This document shows positions 17,825 through 26,322 of a stretch of DNA of 64,000 nt, piece after piece. The position numbers and the translations under genes were made by a program. The notes under the pieces were generated by a model, which saw nothing but the letters and a program-made list of their open reading frames with translations, did no database searches and was not told the origin of the DNA. This DNA is from Cellulomonas iranensis NBRC 101100 = JCM 18110 (GTDB lineage: Bacteria > Actinomycetota > Actinomycetes > Actinomycetales > Cellulomonadaceae), in NCBI RefSeq assembly GCF_001552375.1, contig NZ_BCRB01000009.1:1-64000 (forward strand). Direction: 5' to 3'. Positions within the stretch are counted from its first letter, which is position 1, and each line of letters begins with the position of its first letter.

Positions 17825-19453
17825 TCACAGCGGGATGTTCCCGTGCTTCTTGGGGGGCAGGCTCGCGCGCTTGGTGCGCAGCAGGCGCAGCGCGCGCACC
17901 ACCTGCGACCGCGTCTGCGACGGTGCGATCACGTCGTCGACGTACCCGCGGTCCGCGGCGTCCCACGGGTTGACGATCGCGTCCTCGTACTCGTCGGTGA
18001 GGCGACGGCGCTCGGCCTCGACGTCGCCGCCCGCGTCCGCGACCTTCTTCAGCGCGCCGCGCTGCAGGATGTTCACGGCGCCACCCGCACCCATGACGGC
18101 GATCTGCGCGGTCGGCCACGCGAGGTTCACGTCGGCGCCGAGCTGCTTGGAGCCCATGACGATGTACGCGCCGCCGTAGGCCTTGCGCGTGATGACCGTG
18201 ACGAGCGGGACCGTCGCCTCGGCGTACGCGTAGATGAGCTTCGCGCCGCGGCGGATGATGCCGTTCCACTCCTGGTCGGTGCCCGGCAGGAAGCCCGGCA
18301 CGTCCACGAACGTCAGCACCGGGATGCCGAACGCGTCGCACGTGCGCACGAACCGCGCGGCCTTCTCGGCGGCGTTGATGTCGAGCGTGCCGGCCATCTG
18401 CATCGGCTGGTTCGCGACGACCCCGACGGGGTGCCCCTCGACGTGGCCGAACCCGACCACGACGTTCTGCGCGTACAGCGCCTGCACCTCGAGGAAGCTG
18501 CCGTCGTCCAGGACGGTCTCGAGCACCGTGTGCATGTCGTACGGCTGGTTGTCGGAGTCGGGCACGAGCGTGTCGAGCACGAGGTCGTCGTCGGTGACCT
18601 CGAGGTCGGCGTCGTGCGCGAACGCGGGCGGCTCGGCGAGGTTGTTGGTCGGCAGGTACGCGAGCAGCGTGCGGACCCAGTCGATCGCGTCGTCCTCGTC
18701 CGAGGCCATGTAGTGCGCGACGCCCGAGCGCGTCGAGTGCGTCGTCGCGCCGCCCAGCTCCTCGAAGCCGACGTCCTCGCCGGTCACCGAGCGGATCACG
18801 TCGGGGCCCGTGATGAACATGTTCGACGTGCCGTCGGCCATGACGATGAAGTCGGTGAGCGCGGGGGAGTACACCGCGCCACCCGCCGACGGCCCGAGGA
18901 TGAGGCTGATCTGCGGGATCACGCCCGAGGCGGCGACGTTGCGGCGGAAGATCTCCGCGAACTGCGTGAGCCCCGCGACGCCCTCCTGGATGCGCGCGCC
19001 GCCGCCGTCGCTGATGCCGACCAGCGGCACGCCCGTGCGCAGCGCGAGGTCCATGACCTTCGTGATCTTCTGGCCGTGGACCTCGCCCAGCGAGCCGCCG
19101 AAGACCGTGAAGTCCTGCGAGTACACGCACACCGGCCGGCCGTCGACCGTGCCGTGCCCGACGACCACGCCGTCGCCCTCGACGCGCCGCTTCTCGAGCC
19201 CGAAGTTCGTGGACCGGTGCCGCACGAACGCGTCGATCTCGGTGAACGAGCCCGGGTCGAGCAGCGCCTCGACGCGCTCGCGGGCGGTCTTCTTGCCGCG
19301 CGCGTGCTGCTTGGCGGCCGCGTTCTCCTCGGCCGCGTCGACGGCCGCCGCGCGGCGCGCGCGCAGGTCGTCGAGGAGGGCGGCGGTGGTGCGGGGCGGG
19401 CGGGCCGGCTGCGGCGTCGCGGGCGTCGGCGCGGTGGGGTCGGTCTGCGTCAC
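17825..19453 (-). CDS. accD: Acyl-CoA carboxylase beta chain (carboxyltransferase, AccD/PccB type)
   Basis: This 542-residue carboxyltransferase has the two crotonase-like halves of the AccD5/PccB family. The N-half motifs include [12 protein letters not shown] and the oxyanion region [10 protein letters not shown]. The C-half holds [17 protein letters not shown] and [14 protein letters not shown]. It transfers the carboxyl group from biotin on the alpha chain to acetyl- or propionyl-CoA. GTG at 19453 (VTQTDP) is chosen over an upstream in-frame start because the extra 28 residues run through the shared operator region. The operon continues with the hypothetical gene and accE. It is divergent from birA, which attaches the biotin, so supply and use of biotin are controlled from one intergenic region. 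Confidence 0.93.
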   Translation of the reverse strand: MTQTDPTAPTPATPQPARPPRTTAALLDDLRARRAAAVDAAEENAAAKQHARGKKTARERVEALLDPGSFTEIDAFVRHRSTNFGLEKRRVEGDGVVVGHGTVDGRPVCVYSQDFTVFGGSLGEVHGQKITKVMDLALRTGVPLVGISDGGGARIQEGVAGLTQFAEIFRRNVAASGVIPQISLILGPSAGGAVYSPALTDFIVMADGTSNMFITGPDVIRSVTGEDVGFEELGGATTHSTRSGVAHYMASDEDDAIDWVRTLLAYLPTNNLAEPPAFAHDADLEVTDDDLVLDTLVPDSDNQPYDMHTVLETVLDDGSFLEVQALYAQNVVVGFGHVEGHPVGVVANQPMQMAGTLDINAAEKAARFVRTCDAFGIPVLTFVDVPGFLPGTDQEWNGIIRRGAKLIYAYAEATVPLVTVITRKAYGGAYIVMGSKQLGADVNLAWPTAQIAVMGAGGAVNILQRGALKKVADAGGDVEAERRRLTDEYEDAIVNPWDAADRGYVDDVIAPSQTRSQVVRALRLLRTKRASLPPKKHGNIPL

Positions 19454-19520
19454 CCGACCGAGGCTAGTTGTCGCAGGGCCACCACGGGCGTGCACCGGCT
19501 CGACCGTGTTGTCGCGACCG

Positions 19521-19541
19521 CGCTGTGGAGACCCCACAACT
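19521..19541. promoter_or_regulatory. Inverted repeat between accD and birA, matching the site at 11097-11117
   Basis: TGTGG and CCACA arms surround AGACC, with the sequence continuing into CACAAC. It matches the site upstream of the alpha-chain gene at 14 of 17 core positions. It lies 71 bp from the accD start and 42 bp from the birA start, in position to control both divergent genes. Confidence 0.55.
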
Positions 19542-19581
19542 CGCCCTGCCCGGGCGGCGGGCCGTGCGCCATCATGGGCGG

Positions 19582-20454
19582 ATGACGAGCGCGCGACCGC
19601 CCCTCGACGTCGGCACGCTGCGCGAGCTGCTGCTCGCTCCGGCCGGGCCGCTCGCGCGGCTCGGCGTCGTGCCGGCCTCGGCGTCGACCAACGACGACGT
19701 CGTCGCGGGGCTGCGCGCCGAGCCCGACGCGTGGCCGCACGCGAGCCTGCTGGTCGCCGAGCACCAGACCGCGGGCCACGGGCGCGCCGGGCGCACCTGG
19801 AGCACGCCCGCCAGGGCCGCGCTGACCTGCACGTTCGTCGCCCGTCCGCGGTCGGCGCCCGCGACGTACGGCTGGTTGCCGCTGCTGGCGGGCCTCGGCA
19901 CCGTGCGCGCCCTGCGCGCGACCGCGGGCGTGCGCGCGGTCCTCAAGTGGCCCAACGACGTGCTCGTCGAGCTCGACGGCACGGTCGAGCCGCTCGACGG
20001 CTGGGGCACCGCGCGCAAGGTCGCCGGAATCCTCGCGTCGGCCGTGCCGCAGGTGCCCGCCGTCGCGGTGGGGATCGGCGTCAACGTCGACCAGTCCGCC
20101 GACGAGCTGCCCGTGCCGTGGGCGACGTCGCTCGCGCTCGCGGGTGCGCGCGCGGCCGACCGGGCGACCGTGCTCGTCGCGCTCGTCGCGTCGCTCGACG
20201 AGGTCGCGCGCCGGTGGGCCGAGCACGACGGCGACGCCGTCGCCGCGGGCCTGCTCGACGAGGTCGCGTCGGTGTGCGCGACGCTCGGGCAGGACGTGCG
20301 CGTCGAGCTGCCCGGCGGCGGGGTCCTCGCGGGCACCGCGCACGGCCTGGCCGCCGACGGTGCGCTCGAGGTCCGGGACGCGGCGGGCGTCGTGCACCGC
20401 GTGCTCGCGGGCGACGTCGCGCACGTGCGCGTGACGGGGACCACAGGGGCGTGA
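19582..20454 (+). CDS. birA: Biotin--[acetyl-CoA-carboxylase] ligase, single-domain BirA
   Basis: The 290-residue enzyme activates biotin with ATP and attaches it to the carrier lysine of the acyl-CoA carboxylase alpha chain. It shows the biotinyl-AMP loop ([12 protein letters not shown]), the KWPNDVLV motif and the C-terminal SH3-like domain. It lacks the N-terminal winged-helix domain of bifunctional BirA, so it cannot itself repress transcription. ATG at 19582 is used; an upstream in-frame extension overlaps the divergent promoter region. The class III cyclase gene follows 15 bp downstream, probably in the same transcript. Confidence 0.92.
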   Translation: MTSARPPLDVGTLRELLLAPAGPLARLGVVPASASTNDDVVAGLRAEPDAWPHASLLVAEHQTAGHGRAGRTWSTPARAALTCTFVARPRSAPATYGWLPLLAGLGTVRALRATAGVRAVLKWPNDVLVELDGTVEPLDGWGTARKVAGILASAVPQVPAVAVGIGVNVDQSADELPVPWATSLALAGARAADRATVLVALVASLDEVARRWAEHDGDAVAAGLLDEVASVCATLGQDVRVELPGGGVLAGTAHGLAADGALEVRDAAGVVHRVLAGDVAHVRVTGTTGA

Positions 20455-20469
20455 ACTAGGCTCGCACCC

Positions 20470-21597
20470 GTGCAGGACGGCGTCGCAGGACCGGGTGACG
20501 CACCCGGGGACGTGCCCGCGGCGACCGTCGCGGGCACCGCGGAGGTACCCCCGCGCACCGGCCGCACGACCGACCAGCTCGACGAGCTCCTGCTCGGCGG
20601 GCCGCGCACGCTGACGGCGCGCGACCTCGCACGGATCGCGCACGTCGACCTCGAGATGGTCCGCACGTTCTGGCGCACGCTGGGCCTGCCGAGCCACGGC
20701 GACGACGAGGTGATGTTCACCGAGGCCGACGCGCGCGCCCTGTCGATGGCCGCGTCGCTCGTCGCCGAGCACGGTCTGGACCTGCGCACGGTCGTCACGG
20801 TCATCCGGTCGCTCGGGCACACCTCCGACCGGCTCGCGCTGTGGCAGGTCGAGGCGCTCGTCGAGGACATGTCGACGCGGTACGAGCTCGACGACACGTC
20901 GGCGCGCCTGCTCGTGCTCGACCGGTTGCGCGACCTCGCGCCGGTGCTCGAGCAGCAGCTCCTGCACTCGTACCGGCGCCAGCTCGCGGCGGTCGCCGAC
21001 CGCTACGCCGCGGAGTTCGGCGACGCGCGCGGCCGCGCCGCCGACGCGGGGGCGCTGCCGCTCGCCCGGGCGGTGGGGTTCGCGGACATGGTGTCGTTCA
21101 CGCGACGCACCGCGGGCCTGGGCTCGACCGACCTGTCGTCGTTCGTGCAGCGCTTCGAGACGGCGGCGCGCGACGTCGTCGTCGGTGCCGGCGGGCGCGT
21201 CGTGAAGACGATCGGCGACGCCGTGCTGTTCATCGCGGACACCCCCGGTGCGGGCGCCGCCGTCGCGGTGGGCCTGGCGGACGCGTTCGGCGACTCGCTC
21301 GACGTCGCGGCCGCGCGCGGCACGGGCGGTCTCGCCGAGGGCGCGCGGGGCGTCACGCCCGTGCGCGTGGGCCTCGTGTGGGGGCGCGTGCTGTCGCGGT
21401 TCGGCGACGTGTTCGGCCCGAGCGTCAACCTCGCGGCGCGGCTGACCGACGTCGCCGAGCCGTCCACCGTGCTCGTCGACGCCGCGACCGCGCAGGTGCT
21501 CGGCGGCGACCCGCGGTTCCGCCTCGCCGAGCAGCCGGTGCGCGACCTCCCGGGCCTCGGCCCGACCGCGTCGTTCCGGCTGTCGCGCGCGAACTGA
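20470..21597 (+). CDS. Class III adenylate/guanylate cyclase with N-terminal regulatory domain
   Basis: In this 375-residue soluble protein, residues 1-190 form a helical regulatory domain that resembles those of mycobacterial Rv2212 and Rv1264, where it senses conditions such as pH. The catalytic domain holds both metal-binding aspartates: Asp206 in FADMVSFT and Asp250 in KTIGDAVLF. It also has the FGPSVNLAARL motif with the Asn and Arg that stabilise the transition state. It should make cAMP; choice between ATP and GTP is not certain from sequence. GTG at 20470 follows birA by 15 bp. Confidence 0.88.
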   Translation: MQDGVAGPGDAPGDVPAATVAGTAEVPPRTGRTTDQLDELLLGGPRTLTARDLARIAHVDLEMVRTFWRTLGLPSHGDDEVMFTEADARALSMAASLVAEHGLDLRTVVTVIRSLGHTSDRLALWQVEALVEDMSTRYELDDTSARLLVLDRLRDLAPVLEQQLLHSYRRQLAAVADRYAAEFGDARGRAADAGALPLARAVGFADMVSFTRRTAGLGSTDLSSFVQRFETAARDVVVGAGGRVVKTIGDAVLFIADTPGAGAAVAVGLADAFGDSLDVAAARGTGGLAEGARGVTPVRVGLVWGRVLSRFGDVFGPSVNLAARLTDVAEPSTVLVDAATAQVLGGDPRFRLAEQPVRDLPGLGPTASFRLSRAN

Positions 21598-21610
21598 CGA
21601 TCGCCTCGGA

Positions 21611-22375
21611 TCAGGCCGGGGACTGCGACCCGTCCACGTCGACCGGGTCCAGCAGGGCGGGGGAGTTGTTCGCGACCGCGTTGACGCGCGTCGAGACGGG
21701 GACCGCCGTGAGCCGCGGGGGTGCGACCGTGAGCAGGTCGCGCGCCTCGTCGGCGCCGACCGCGGGGTCGAGCCACGCCGACCACGCGTCGCGCGGCAGG
21801 ATCACCGGTTGGCGGTCGTGGATCGGGGCCATCGCCTCGGTCGCGGGCCGCGTCACGACCGTGACGGTGACGAGCCAGCGGTCGGGCGCGTCGTCCGCCT
21901 TGCCCGGGTCCCGCCAGAACTCGTAGAGCCCCGCGAGCGCCGCGAGGTCGTCGTCGGCGGGGTGGATCCAGAACGGCTGCTTCGGGGCCCGGCGTGAGCG
22001 GGGAGCCCCGGCGGGCGCGTCCGGCGGGGCCTGCCACTCGTAGTAGCCGTCGGCCGGGAGCAGCGCGCGGCGCGCGGCGAACGCGCGCGCGAACGCGGGC
22101 TTGTCGGCGACGGTCTCGACGCGCGCGTTGATCATGCGGCTGCCGACCGACGGGTCCTTCGCCCACGACGGCACGAGCCCCCACCGCGCGACCCGCAGCT
22201 GGCGCGTGATCTCGCCGGTCGCGCGGTCGGCACGCTCGACGACCGTGCGGACGCCGTCGGTCGGGGCGACGTTCCACGACGGCGGCAGCAGCCGGACGTC
22301 GTCGGCGACGGTCGCGACCGCGAACTCGTCGGCGATCGCCTGGTCCTCCCGGAACGACGCGTACCTCCCGCACAT
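21611..22375 (-). CDS. SRAP-domain protein (SOS response-associated peptidase, HMCES/YedK type)
   Basis: SRAP proteins crosslink to abasic sites in single-stranded DNA through the amino-terminal Cys exposed after removal of Met. This 254-residue protein begins MCGRYASF, with the catalytic Cys2. It carries the other conserved elements: NVAPT, INARVET, PADGYYEW with the active Glu, and MAPIHDRQPVIL with the active His. The ATG at 22375 is fixed by the need for Cys at position 2. The frame remains open upstream by chance. It converges on the cyclase gene with 13 bp between stops. Confidence 0.93.
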   Translation of the reverse strand: MCGRYASFREDQAIADEFAVATVADDVRLLPPSWNVAPTDGVRTVVERADRATGEITRQLRVARWGLVPSWAKDPSVGSRMINARVETVADKPAFARAFAARRALLPADGYYEWQAPPDAPAGAPRSRRAPKQPFWIHPADDDLAALAGLYEFWRDPGKADDAPDRWLVTVTVVTRPATEAMAPIHDRQPVILPRDAWSAWLDPAVGADEARDLLTVAPPRLTAVPVSTRVNAVANNSPALLDPVDVDGSQSPA

Positions 22376-22588
22376 GCGCGCCAGCCTCCCACCGCCCACC
22401 GACACGCGCCGTCCGGGCGCCGAGGTGCGCGTCGACCCGCACGACATGCGTCGCCCGCGTGCGCGCCCGGGGCGGGCGTCGGGCGTCGGGGGCGTGACGA
22501 GGCCCACGCCCCGTGCGGCGTGACGCTGCGCACGAGTTCGTCGAATCGATTCGTGGACGCCCTGGCGCGGTGCGACCATGGAAGGACC

Positions 22589-24001
22589 ATGCGCGAGCCC
22601 GACCCGCAGGTGCCCGTCCCCGACGCCCCCGCCGTCCCGGCCCCCGGCACCGTCACGCCCTCCGTCCCCGCACCCTCCACCGCCGCCTCCGCCGCGCCCG
22701 CGACCGCCGCCGCAGCCGCCGCGGACGCCGCCGCGCCCGGCCCCGCCGTCCCGGGCGCCCCCGGGACCGCCGGCGCCGCCGACGCGCCCGACTCCCCGCG
22801 GTACCGCCCCGACGCCAAGCACGTGCTGCTGCTGGGCACCATGGCCGCGCTGCCCGCGGTCTCGACCGACATCTACCTGCCGTCGCTGCCCGAGGTCGCG
22901 CGCGACCTCGGCACCACGGCCGCGGCCGCGCAGCTGACGATCGCGGGGATGATGGTCGGTGGCGCGCTCGGCCAGCTGGTCATCGGGCCGGTGTCGGACC
23001 GGTTCGGGCGGCGGCTGCCGGTGCTCGTCGGGGTCGCGCTGCACGTCGTGACGTCGCTGCTGTGCGCGATCGCGCCGGCGATCGTGCCGCTCGTCGCGCT
23101 GCGCGTCGCGCAGGGGTTCTTCAACGCCGCCGCCACCGTGGTGGCGATGGCGCTCATCCGCGACCGGTTCGTCGGGTCGGACGCGTCGCGGCTGATGTCG
23201 CGGCTCATGCTCGTGATCGGCGTCGCGCCGCTGTTCGCGCCGTCGGTCGGCGGGCTCATCGCCGGCGAGCTGGGGTGGCGCGCGGTGTTCGTGGCGCTCG
23301 CGCTGTTCGGTGCGTCGGTGTGGGTGCTGGTGCTGCTCAAGATGCCCGAGACGCTGCCCGCCGAGCGACGCCGCCCGGGCGGCGTGCGCACGGCGCTCGC
23401 GGGGTACGCGCACCTGCTGCGCGACCGGCACTTCGTCGCGCTCGCGGTGCTGCCGGGCCTCATGATGGCCGTCCTCATGACGTACGTCGTCGCGTCGCCG
23501 TTCGTGCTGCAGGAGGGCTACGGCCTCACCGAGCACCAGTTCGCGCTGCTGTTCGCGGTGAACGGCCTCGGGCTCGTGCTCGGCGCCCAGGTGAACGCCG
23601 CGATCGTGCGGCGCGTGTCGCCCATCCGGATCCTGCGCGTGGTCCAGGTCGCGACCGTCGTGCTCACGGGCCTGCTGCTGGTCGTCGCGCTCACCGGCGC
23701 GGGCGGCCTGTGGGGGCTGCTCGTCGTGCTGTGGCTCGTGCTCGCGCTGGTGAACTTCGCGCCGCCCAACGCGTCGGCGATCGCGCTGGGGCGGCACGGC
23801 GCCATCGCGGGCACGGCCGCGGCCTTCATCGGCGCGTGCCAGGCGGGCCTCGGCGGCCTGGTGAGCAACCTGTCGGGCCTGTTCGGCGGCGACGCGGTCG
23901 CGATGGCCGCGGTCATGACGGGCACGAGCGTCCTCGCGCTCGCGATCCTCGCGTTCGCGACGCCCGCGTTCCGCCGCGGCGGGGCCTGGTCGCTGGGCTG
24001 A
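22589..24001 (+). CDS. MFS multidrug transporter, Bcr/CflA-like
   Basis: The 470-residue protein has 12 predicted membrane helices after an unusually long Pro/Ala-rich cytosolic N-terminus of about 70 residues. The first loop shows the Bcr/CflA signature (STDIYLPSLPEVARDL) and the MFS loop 2-3 motif (GPVSDRFGRRLPVL). Such pumps export drugs or small metabolites by proton antiport; the substrate is unknown. GAAGGA at 22581 lies just 2 bp before ATG 22589, which is short. An internal start nearer the first helix cannot be excluded. Confidence 0.85.
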   Translation: MREPDPQVPVPDAPAVPAPGTVTPSVPAPSTAASAAPATAAAAAADAAAPGPAVPGAPGTAGAADAPDSPRYRPDAKHVLLLGTMAALPAVSTDIYLPSLPEVARDLGTTAAAAQLTIAGMMVGGALGQLVIGPVSDRFGRRLPVLVGVALHVVTSLLCAIAPAIVPLVALRVAQGFFNAAATVVAMALIRDRFVGSDASRLMSRLMLVIGVAPLFAPSVGGLIAGELGWRAVFVALALFGASVWVLVLLKMPETLPAERRRPGGVRTALAGYAHLLRDRHFVALAVLPGLMMAVLMTYVVASPFVLQEGYGLTEHQFALLFAVNGLGLVLGAQVNAAIVRRVSPIRILRVVQVATVVLTGLLLVVALTGAGGLWGLLVVLWLVLALVNFAPPNASAIALGRHGAIAGTAAAFIGACQAGLGGLVSNLSGLFGGDAVAMAAVMTGTSVLALAILAFATPAFRRGGAWSLG

Positions 24002-24022
24002 CGCCCGGCGGGACGCCCCGGG

Positions 24023-25246
24023 TCAGGCGCCGAACGCCACCCGCAGGCGTGCCACCGCGTCCTCCAGCACGTCCCGGCGCTTGACGAACGTGAACCGCAC
24101 CCACGTGCGCAGCGCGTCGTGCGCCGCGGTGCCCGGGCGCGTGAAGGCGCTGACGGGCACGCCGACGACACCGGCCCGCGCGGGCAGGTCGCGGCAGAAC
24201 GCGACGCCGTCGCGTGCGCCGAGCGGCGCGGCGTCGGCGAGCACGAAGTAGGTGCCGTCGGGCCGCACGACGTCGAAGCCGGCGTCGCGCAGGCCCGCGA
24301 GCAGCAGGTCGCGGCGCTGCGTGAGCGACACGACGAGGTCGTCGACCCACGTGAGCGCGGCGGGGTCGGTGAGCGCGTGCGCGACCGCGGGCTGGAACGG
24401 TGCGCCCGACACGTACGTGAGGAACTGCTTGACCGTGCGCACCGCCGTCACGAGCTCGGCCGGGCCGGTGACCCAGCCGATCTTCCAGCCGGTGAACGAG
24501 AACGTCTTGCCGCTCGACGACACCGTGAGCGTCCGGTCCGCCATGCCGGGCAGCGTCGCGAGCGGCACGTGCCGCACGCCGAACACCAGGTGCTCGTACA
24601 CCTCGTCGGTCACGACCAGCAGGTCGTGCGCGACCGCGAGGCGCGCGACCGCGGCGAGCTCGTCGGGCCGCAGCACCGCGCCCGTGGGGTTGTGCGGCGA
24701 GTTGAGCAGCAGCAGCCGCGTGCGCGGCGTCACGGCGGCGGTGAGCGCGTCGACGTCGAGCCGGAACCCGTCGGGCGTCGCGCGCAGCGGCGCCGTGGTG
24801 TGCGTGGCGCCGGCCATCGCGACGACCGCCGCGTACGAGTCGTAGTACGGCTCGAGCGTCAGCACCTCGTCGCCCGGGCCGACCAGCGCGAGGACGGCGG
24901 CCGCGAGCGCCTCGGTCGCACCGGTCGTGACGAGCACCTGCGTCTCGGGGTCCACGACGAGGCCGTACCGGGCGCGCTGGTGCGCGGCGACCGCCGCGCG
25001 CAGCGGCGCGATCCCGGGGCCGGGCGGGTACTGGTTGACGCCCGCGAGGATCGCGTCCGCCGCCGCGCGCGCGACGGGCGCGGGGCCGTCGACGTCGGGG
25101 AACCCCTGGCCGAGGTTGAGCGCGCCGGTGCGCGCGGCGAGCGCGGACATCTCCGCGAACACGGTCGCGCGGACCGTGCCGTCGGCGTCGAGGAGCCCCG
25201 ACGCAGACGCGACCTGCTGCCACCGGCTGCTCACGCCCGCGAGCAT
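24023..25246 (-). CDS. PLP-dependent aminotransferase, class I/II (DapC- or methionine aminotransferase-like)
   Basis: The 407-residue fold-type I aminotransferase has the N-terminal substrate-loop segment LNLGQGFPDVDGP. The cofactor-binding motifs are NSPHNPTGAVL and TDEVYEHLVF, and the Schiff-base lysine lies in SSSGKTFSFTGWKIGW. The C-terminal Arg (RFTFVKRR) binds the substrate carboxylate. The closest characterised relatives by motif are actinobacterial DapC (N-succinyldiaminopimelate aminotransferase) and YbdL-type enzymes, so lysine/peptidoglycan precursor synthesis is possible but not certain. ATG at 25246 is used; GTG at 25234 would remove four residues. It converges on the MFS gene. 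Confidence 0.85.
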   Translation of the reverse strand: MLAGVSSRWQQVASASGLLDADGTVRATVFAEMSALAARTGALNLGQGFPDVDGPAPVARAAADAILAGVNQYPPGPGIAPLRAAVAAHQRARYGLVVDPETQVLVTTGATEALAAAVLALVGPGDEVLTLEPYYDSYAAVVAMAGATHTTAPLRATPDGFRLDVDALTAAVTPRTRLLLLNSPHNPTGAVLRPDELAAVARLAVAHDLLVVTDEVYEHLVFGVRHVPLATLPGMADRTLTVSSSGKTFSFTGWKIGWVTGPAELVTAVRTVKQFLTYVSGAPFQPAVAHALTDPAALTWVDDLVVSLTQRRDLLLAGLRDAGFDVVRPDGTYFVLADAAPLGARDGVAFCRDLPARAGVVGVPVSAFTRPGTAAHDALRTWVRFTFVKRRDVLEDAVARLRVAFGA

Positions 25247-25295
25247 AGGGCGGAGCGCCCCGCCCCGGTCCGACCGGTCGCGCGTCCGGCCCGGC

Positions 25296-25421
25296 TCAGA
25301 GCAGCCCGGCCGCCGCGAGCAGCCCGCTGACCACCAGCAGGGCGAGCGACGCCCACGCGGTCACCACCCACCACTCGGCGCGGTGGTGTCGCATCTCGCG
25401 GCTCTGCGTGCGGACGGCCAT
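25296..25421 (-). CDS. Small single-helix membrane protein (41 aa)
   Basis: A 41-residue frame starts at ATG 25421, preceded by a G-rich weak SD (GGGGG). It has a basic, His-rich N-terminus (MAVRTQSREMRHHRAEWW) followed by one hydrophobic helix to the C-terminus (ASLALLVVSGLLAAAGLL). The clean charge/hydrophobic split favours a real inner-membrane micropeptide of unknown role. It lies 49 bp upstream of the aminotransferase and could be co-transcribed. Confidence 0.45.
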   Translation of the reverse strand: MAVRTQSREMRHHRAEWWVVTAWASLALLVVSGLLAAAGLL

Positions 25422-25531
25422 ACCCCCACGATCGGCAGGTCCGGGCCGCTCGACAACGTCTGCGCCGGTGGGTCGTGAAGTTCACCCGGTCGGCCGCGAC
25501 GCGGCGGTCCGCCACCCGCCACCGGCACGGG

Positions 25532-26080
25532 TCAGCGCGTCGCGGTCTCCAGGTCCTGACCGAGGCTCGCGAGCTGCTCGCCGAGCCGCTGCAGCGCGCC
25601 GCCGGCCTCCGAACCCGCGCCGGAGGTCACGGCGTCGAGCTCGGTGCGCGCGGCCTCGACCTTGTCGCGCGCGGTCTGCAGCGCGTCGGCGGAGGCCGCC
25701 TCGCCGTCGGCCTTCGCCTGCTCGAGCGCGGTCCGGGCGTCGTCGACCGCCGACTGCGCCGACGTCACGGCCGCGTCGGCGCGCGTGCGGCTCTGCTCGT
25801 CGAGCGACGCGAGCGCCGCGCGGGCCTCCTCGACGCGCGCGGCCGCGGCGTCGGCGTGCGTCCGGGCCTCGGCGAGGGCCTCGCGCACCGAGTCCCCGGC
25901 CTCCGAGATGCCGGCCGCGGCGTCCTGCGCGGCGGTCGCGACCTCGTCGGCGATGTCCCGCGGGTCGCCGTCCGCGCACGCGCTCAGGCCCAGGGCCAGC
26001 GCGCCCGCGGTGGCGAGCCCGAGCAGGAGTCGCGCGGGGCGGTGACCGACGGGGCGGAGGGCGGGCGTGGGGGCGGTCAC
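25532..26080 (-). CDS. Coiled-coil lipoprotein of unknown function
   Basis: GTG at 26080 with AAGGAG 6 bp upstream gives 182 residues. The N-terminus is a lipoprotein signal with lipobox GLSAC (Cys35). The rest is almost entirely helical, Ala/Glu/Arg-rich heptads (for example EEARAALASLDEQSRTRA), predicted to form a long coiled coil outside the membrane. It carries no recognised catalytic domain. A structural or cell-wall-spanning role is possible. A strong terminator hairpin at 26231-26265 separates it from adhE upstream. Confidence 0.75.
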   Translation of the reverse strand: MTAPTPALRPVGHRPARLLLGLATAGALALGLSACADGDPRDIADEVATAAQDAAAGISEAGDSVREALAEARTHADAAAARVEEARAALASLDEQSRTRADAAVTSAQSAVDDARTALEQAKADGEAASADALQTARDKVEAARTELDAVTSGAGSEAGGALQRLGEQLASLGQDLETATR

Positions 26081-26230
26081 GGTGGCTCCTTCTCGACGGG
26101 GGCCGGGACCGTCGTGGTCCCGGGAGGCGACAGTCTGCCGCGCGGCGGGTGCCGCCGCGCGCCGTCTCACGAGGTCCTCACACGGCGGCCGTCGACCCCG
26201 CCCGGCCGGCCGTCGTGGGCCCGGGCAGGG

Positions 26231-26265
26231 CGACGCCCCCGCCGGCGTGGCCGGCGGGGGCGTCG
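26231..26265 (-). terminator. Terminator after adhE
   Basis: Sixteen-bp perfect arms (CGACGCCCCCGCCGGC and its complement) with a 3-nt loop, 58 bp after the adhE stop. Confidence 0.8.
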
Positions 26266-26322
26266 GGAGCGGTGACGAGGGGGCGCCCCGTGGGGAGGGA
26301 CGCCGGACCGTCGGGGAGTCGG

